DNA of 64,000 nucleotides from Cristatella mucedo (Eukaryota > Bryozoa > Phylactolaemata > Cristatellidae): contig WPIO01000111.1 of assembly GCA_009760855.2 (NCBI GenBank), forward strand, positions 186,001-250,000, written 5' to 3'. Position numbers and translations under genes: made by a program. This document shows positions 62,166-64,000 of this stretch, piece after piece. Every line of letters starts with the position of its first letter. Within the stretch, counting starts at the first letter, position 1. The notes below the pieces were generated by a model that did no database searches, was not told where the DNA came from, and worked only from the letters and a program-made list of their open reading frames with translations.

Positions 62166-62369
62166 CTCGTGTCCTTTGGTAGCGAAGCGAGTTACTTCAG
62201 CTCGAGGCTCGGCTGTTGTTACAACCGGCATAGGTGAAGCAATCACATTGCTCTGATCGTATCTTTAGTCAATGCCTAACACCCTGGCCTGCACTTCACC
62301 AGGTTCGACGAATTACTACTATCCTCCACACCCTACACTGTTAAGGTAAAATAAACAGGATATTGGGGT
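62166..62369. other. Unassigned DNA
   Basis: No recognisable feature. Confidence 0.35.
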
Positions 62370-63610
62370 TGCAGAGCTCAAATTTGGAATTAATTTTGAA
62401 TGAACCTTCGAGTTTATCTAACCACAAAATTTCATGTCATTGGGCGCAAGCTTACTTATGCAAATGAGCTGCAACAATGGAGAATTGTTCCGTAATCCAG
62501 TTTAGTTAGCTTCAAGTCTACCACAAATCAGCAGTGTGAGCTCCAAAGCGTTTTCGAATATAACTCTACGCTTCATTTGAAACGTACCCAGAAAATCTTG
62601 CGTGATTCTGCTAAAGCATTCTCATGAAGTCCACTAAAAACGTTTGCAGTGGCCAGGGCAAATACCACACTCCACTGCACTTCACTGCATTCCACCGCAC
62701 AGTGAAAGGAATCCTGTACGAAAAGCTCCTTTTTGATAGCAAATGACAGTTAAGTATACGAAAATTCTACTTGTTACATTTCGCCTCCATTAGCACGATC
62801 TTTCTCGTGTAATGCAATGCATTGAACTTCAATCTAACACATGAAATCCTCGACATTCACCACAAAACTGCTAAAAATAGATTGAGCCGAGCTCAAGTTT
62901 TTATTGAATATTAAATTGCACTGTTTTGTATACACACTTAAATTAACAAAAGGTACTTCGGAGCACTTTGGCAATGCTCGGCACTTGCCCGAAATGATAC
63001 GGGAAGTATTTAAATCTTCTCTAATCCACTGCGAACCATCCTCACATCGCTAACACGAAGCTCTATTTTCTATTGTATATCAGACAAGAGTCACTTCACA
63101 GTGCACCCAAAAAAACGACGCTACATTGCCCATAGGCGTTCTCATGCACTGCACTGCAATTGACTGCAGCCGCCTGGTCCCAAACTGCAATGCCCTACAA
63201 TCCGCCTTAAATCTAGCAGAATTCTTATAGATTTAGGCTCAACAGTGATTGCATGTTGCTATGATCTTTGGTTACTGTTAAATCGCACAATTTAACTAGA
63301 CTACAATTGTCTCGATCATTCTAAAGCAGTGCCCTGCATTCGATTGCAATGGCTTGGGTCAATTCAATAATCTACAGCAATGCATTGCAAAAAGCTCAGA
63401 AATCGGTTTCTCAATGGTCCAATTTCGAATGCATATTTCAAAGCACACTGTTTAAAGTACAACCAAATAATTTCCATAGACTTCGCTAGTACAATCTTCG
63501 GGCAATACATAGCAATATACTGCAACAGCTATGGCTGAGCTCGAAGCAGAAATCCACAATCTTCGGGACAAATCTATGACAGATGGCTGTGGGAAGCTCA
63601 AATTAAACAC
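62370..63610 (+). repeat. Degenerate tandem array, period near 170 bp
   Basis: The word AGCTC with a following T/A-rich run recurs at about 62,375, 62,539, 62,724, 62,890, 63,059, 63,236, 63,393 and 63,538/63,595. Spacings are mostly 157-185 bp. Between them lie recurring TTCTCATG-like and CACTGCA/CCACTGCAA words. Units are diverged, so it is an old satellite-like array. It has no coding content. Confidence 0.6.
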
Positions 63611-63656
63611 ATATATATATATATATATATATAAACATGTATATATATATATATAT
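63611..63656 (+). repeat. (AT)n microsatellite
   Basis: Two (AT)n blocks separated by AAACATGT, directly next to the AT tail of an S2 SINE. Confidence 0.9.
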
Positions 63657-63760
63657 AATTCATTTATATAGCGCCCCAAGAGAACTTAATCTCTATTCAG
63701 GCGCTTCACATATGCCTCGGGGCTCGAGCCCACGACCTCAGTCAGACCTTGGTTGGGGCA
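63657..63760 (-). mobile_element. SINE S2
   Basis: Tail complement (ATTCATTTATATAGCGCCCC, AGAGAACTTAATCTCTATTC), then AGGCGCTTCACATATGCC, B-box GGGGCTCGAGCCCACGACCT and TCAGACCTTGGTTGGGGC. It is the best-preserved S2 tail and is missing only the 5' end. Confidence 0.88.
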
Positions 63761-64000
63761 GGTCATCGCACTTGACAATTATTGTGTTAAAAGTAAAATC
63801 GCAGAATTTTCTAGCTATTTTGCAACTTACTGGTCAAGTACGCACATCAATCGACAGCAATGGCAGGCACCAAATACTGCAGTCCACGGTAAATCAACAA
63901 TAAATCGGCTGCACCAAGCTTCAATTCTCTTTCCAAGTTACATCTCACTTTGGGCAGACAAACATTCAACCACTGTGCGTTCAATCTTGAGCAATGCATG
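63761..64000. other. Unassigned DNA at window end
   Basis: No recognisable feature. Confidence 0.35.

Overview
This is a stretch of animal nuclear DNA, almost certainly from an invertebrate. The evidence is an intron-split class I Arf GTPase gene with GT/AG introns, a C2H2 zinc-finger gene, many CR1/L2-type non-LTR retrotransposons, tRNA-headed SINEs, LTR pieces, a hAT MITE and a remnant of a Maverick/Polinton-type virus-like element. I cannot fix the phylum from sequence alone. Most of the window is transposon-derived and the host genes are few.

Layout. 1-4.9 kb: unassigned DNA plus a 5'-truncated L2-like LINE (family A, minus) and a family B LINE tail. 4.95-7.94 kb: two copies of one LTR facing each other in inverted orientation, with PBS-like sites pointing inward, a perfect 20-bp hairpin and a (CT)n tract between them; a family B LINE sits inside the right LTR. 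8-16 kb: old repeats, a tRNA SINE, and two longer family A LINEs, one of them carrying a SINE. 16.7-17.6 kb: an eight-finger C2H2 gene (minus). 17.86-18.05 kb: a 188-bp SPIN-like hAT MITE with an 8-bp target duplication. 20.9-24.2 kb: the most complete family B LINE (endonuclease plus RT, minus). 24.9-29.8 kb: a tRNA-like foldback, then a decayed Maverick/Polinton-type protein-primed DNA polymerase B split by LINE insertions, including a head-to-head LINE pair. 30.0-30.75 kb: a second decayed repeat-associated gene (minus). 31-37.6 kb: LINE and SINE relics and an LTR/promoter-like block. 38.2-45.6 kb: the Arf1-type gene (minus, four coding exons; a 6.2-kb first intron full of old repeats). 46-57 kb: relics, long simple-sequence arrays, a second LTR-like block, a perfect 23-bp hairpin and AT-rich unassigned DNA. 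57.4-62.1 kb: three family B LINEs. 62.4-63.6 kb: a degenerate tandem array with a period near 170 bp.

How the parts relate. The two active-type parts are host genes (Arf1, zinc finger) and a retrotransposon ecosystem. Family A LINEs and the S2 SINEs end in nearly the same stem-loop tail, so the SINE probably borrows the family A reverse transcriptase. Family B LINEs have a different 3' end. Nested insertions give relative ages: SPIN in a SINE/LINE tail, SINE in LINE A, LINE B in an LTR, LINE A in the polymerase relic.
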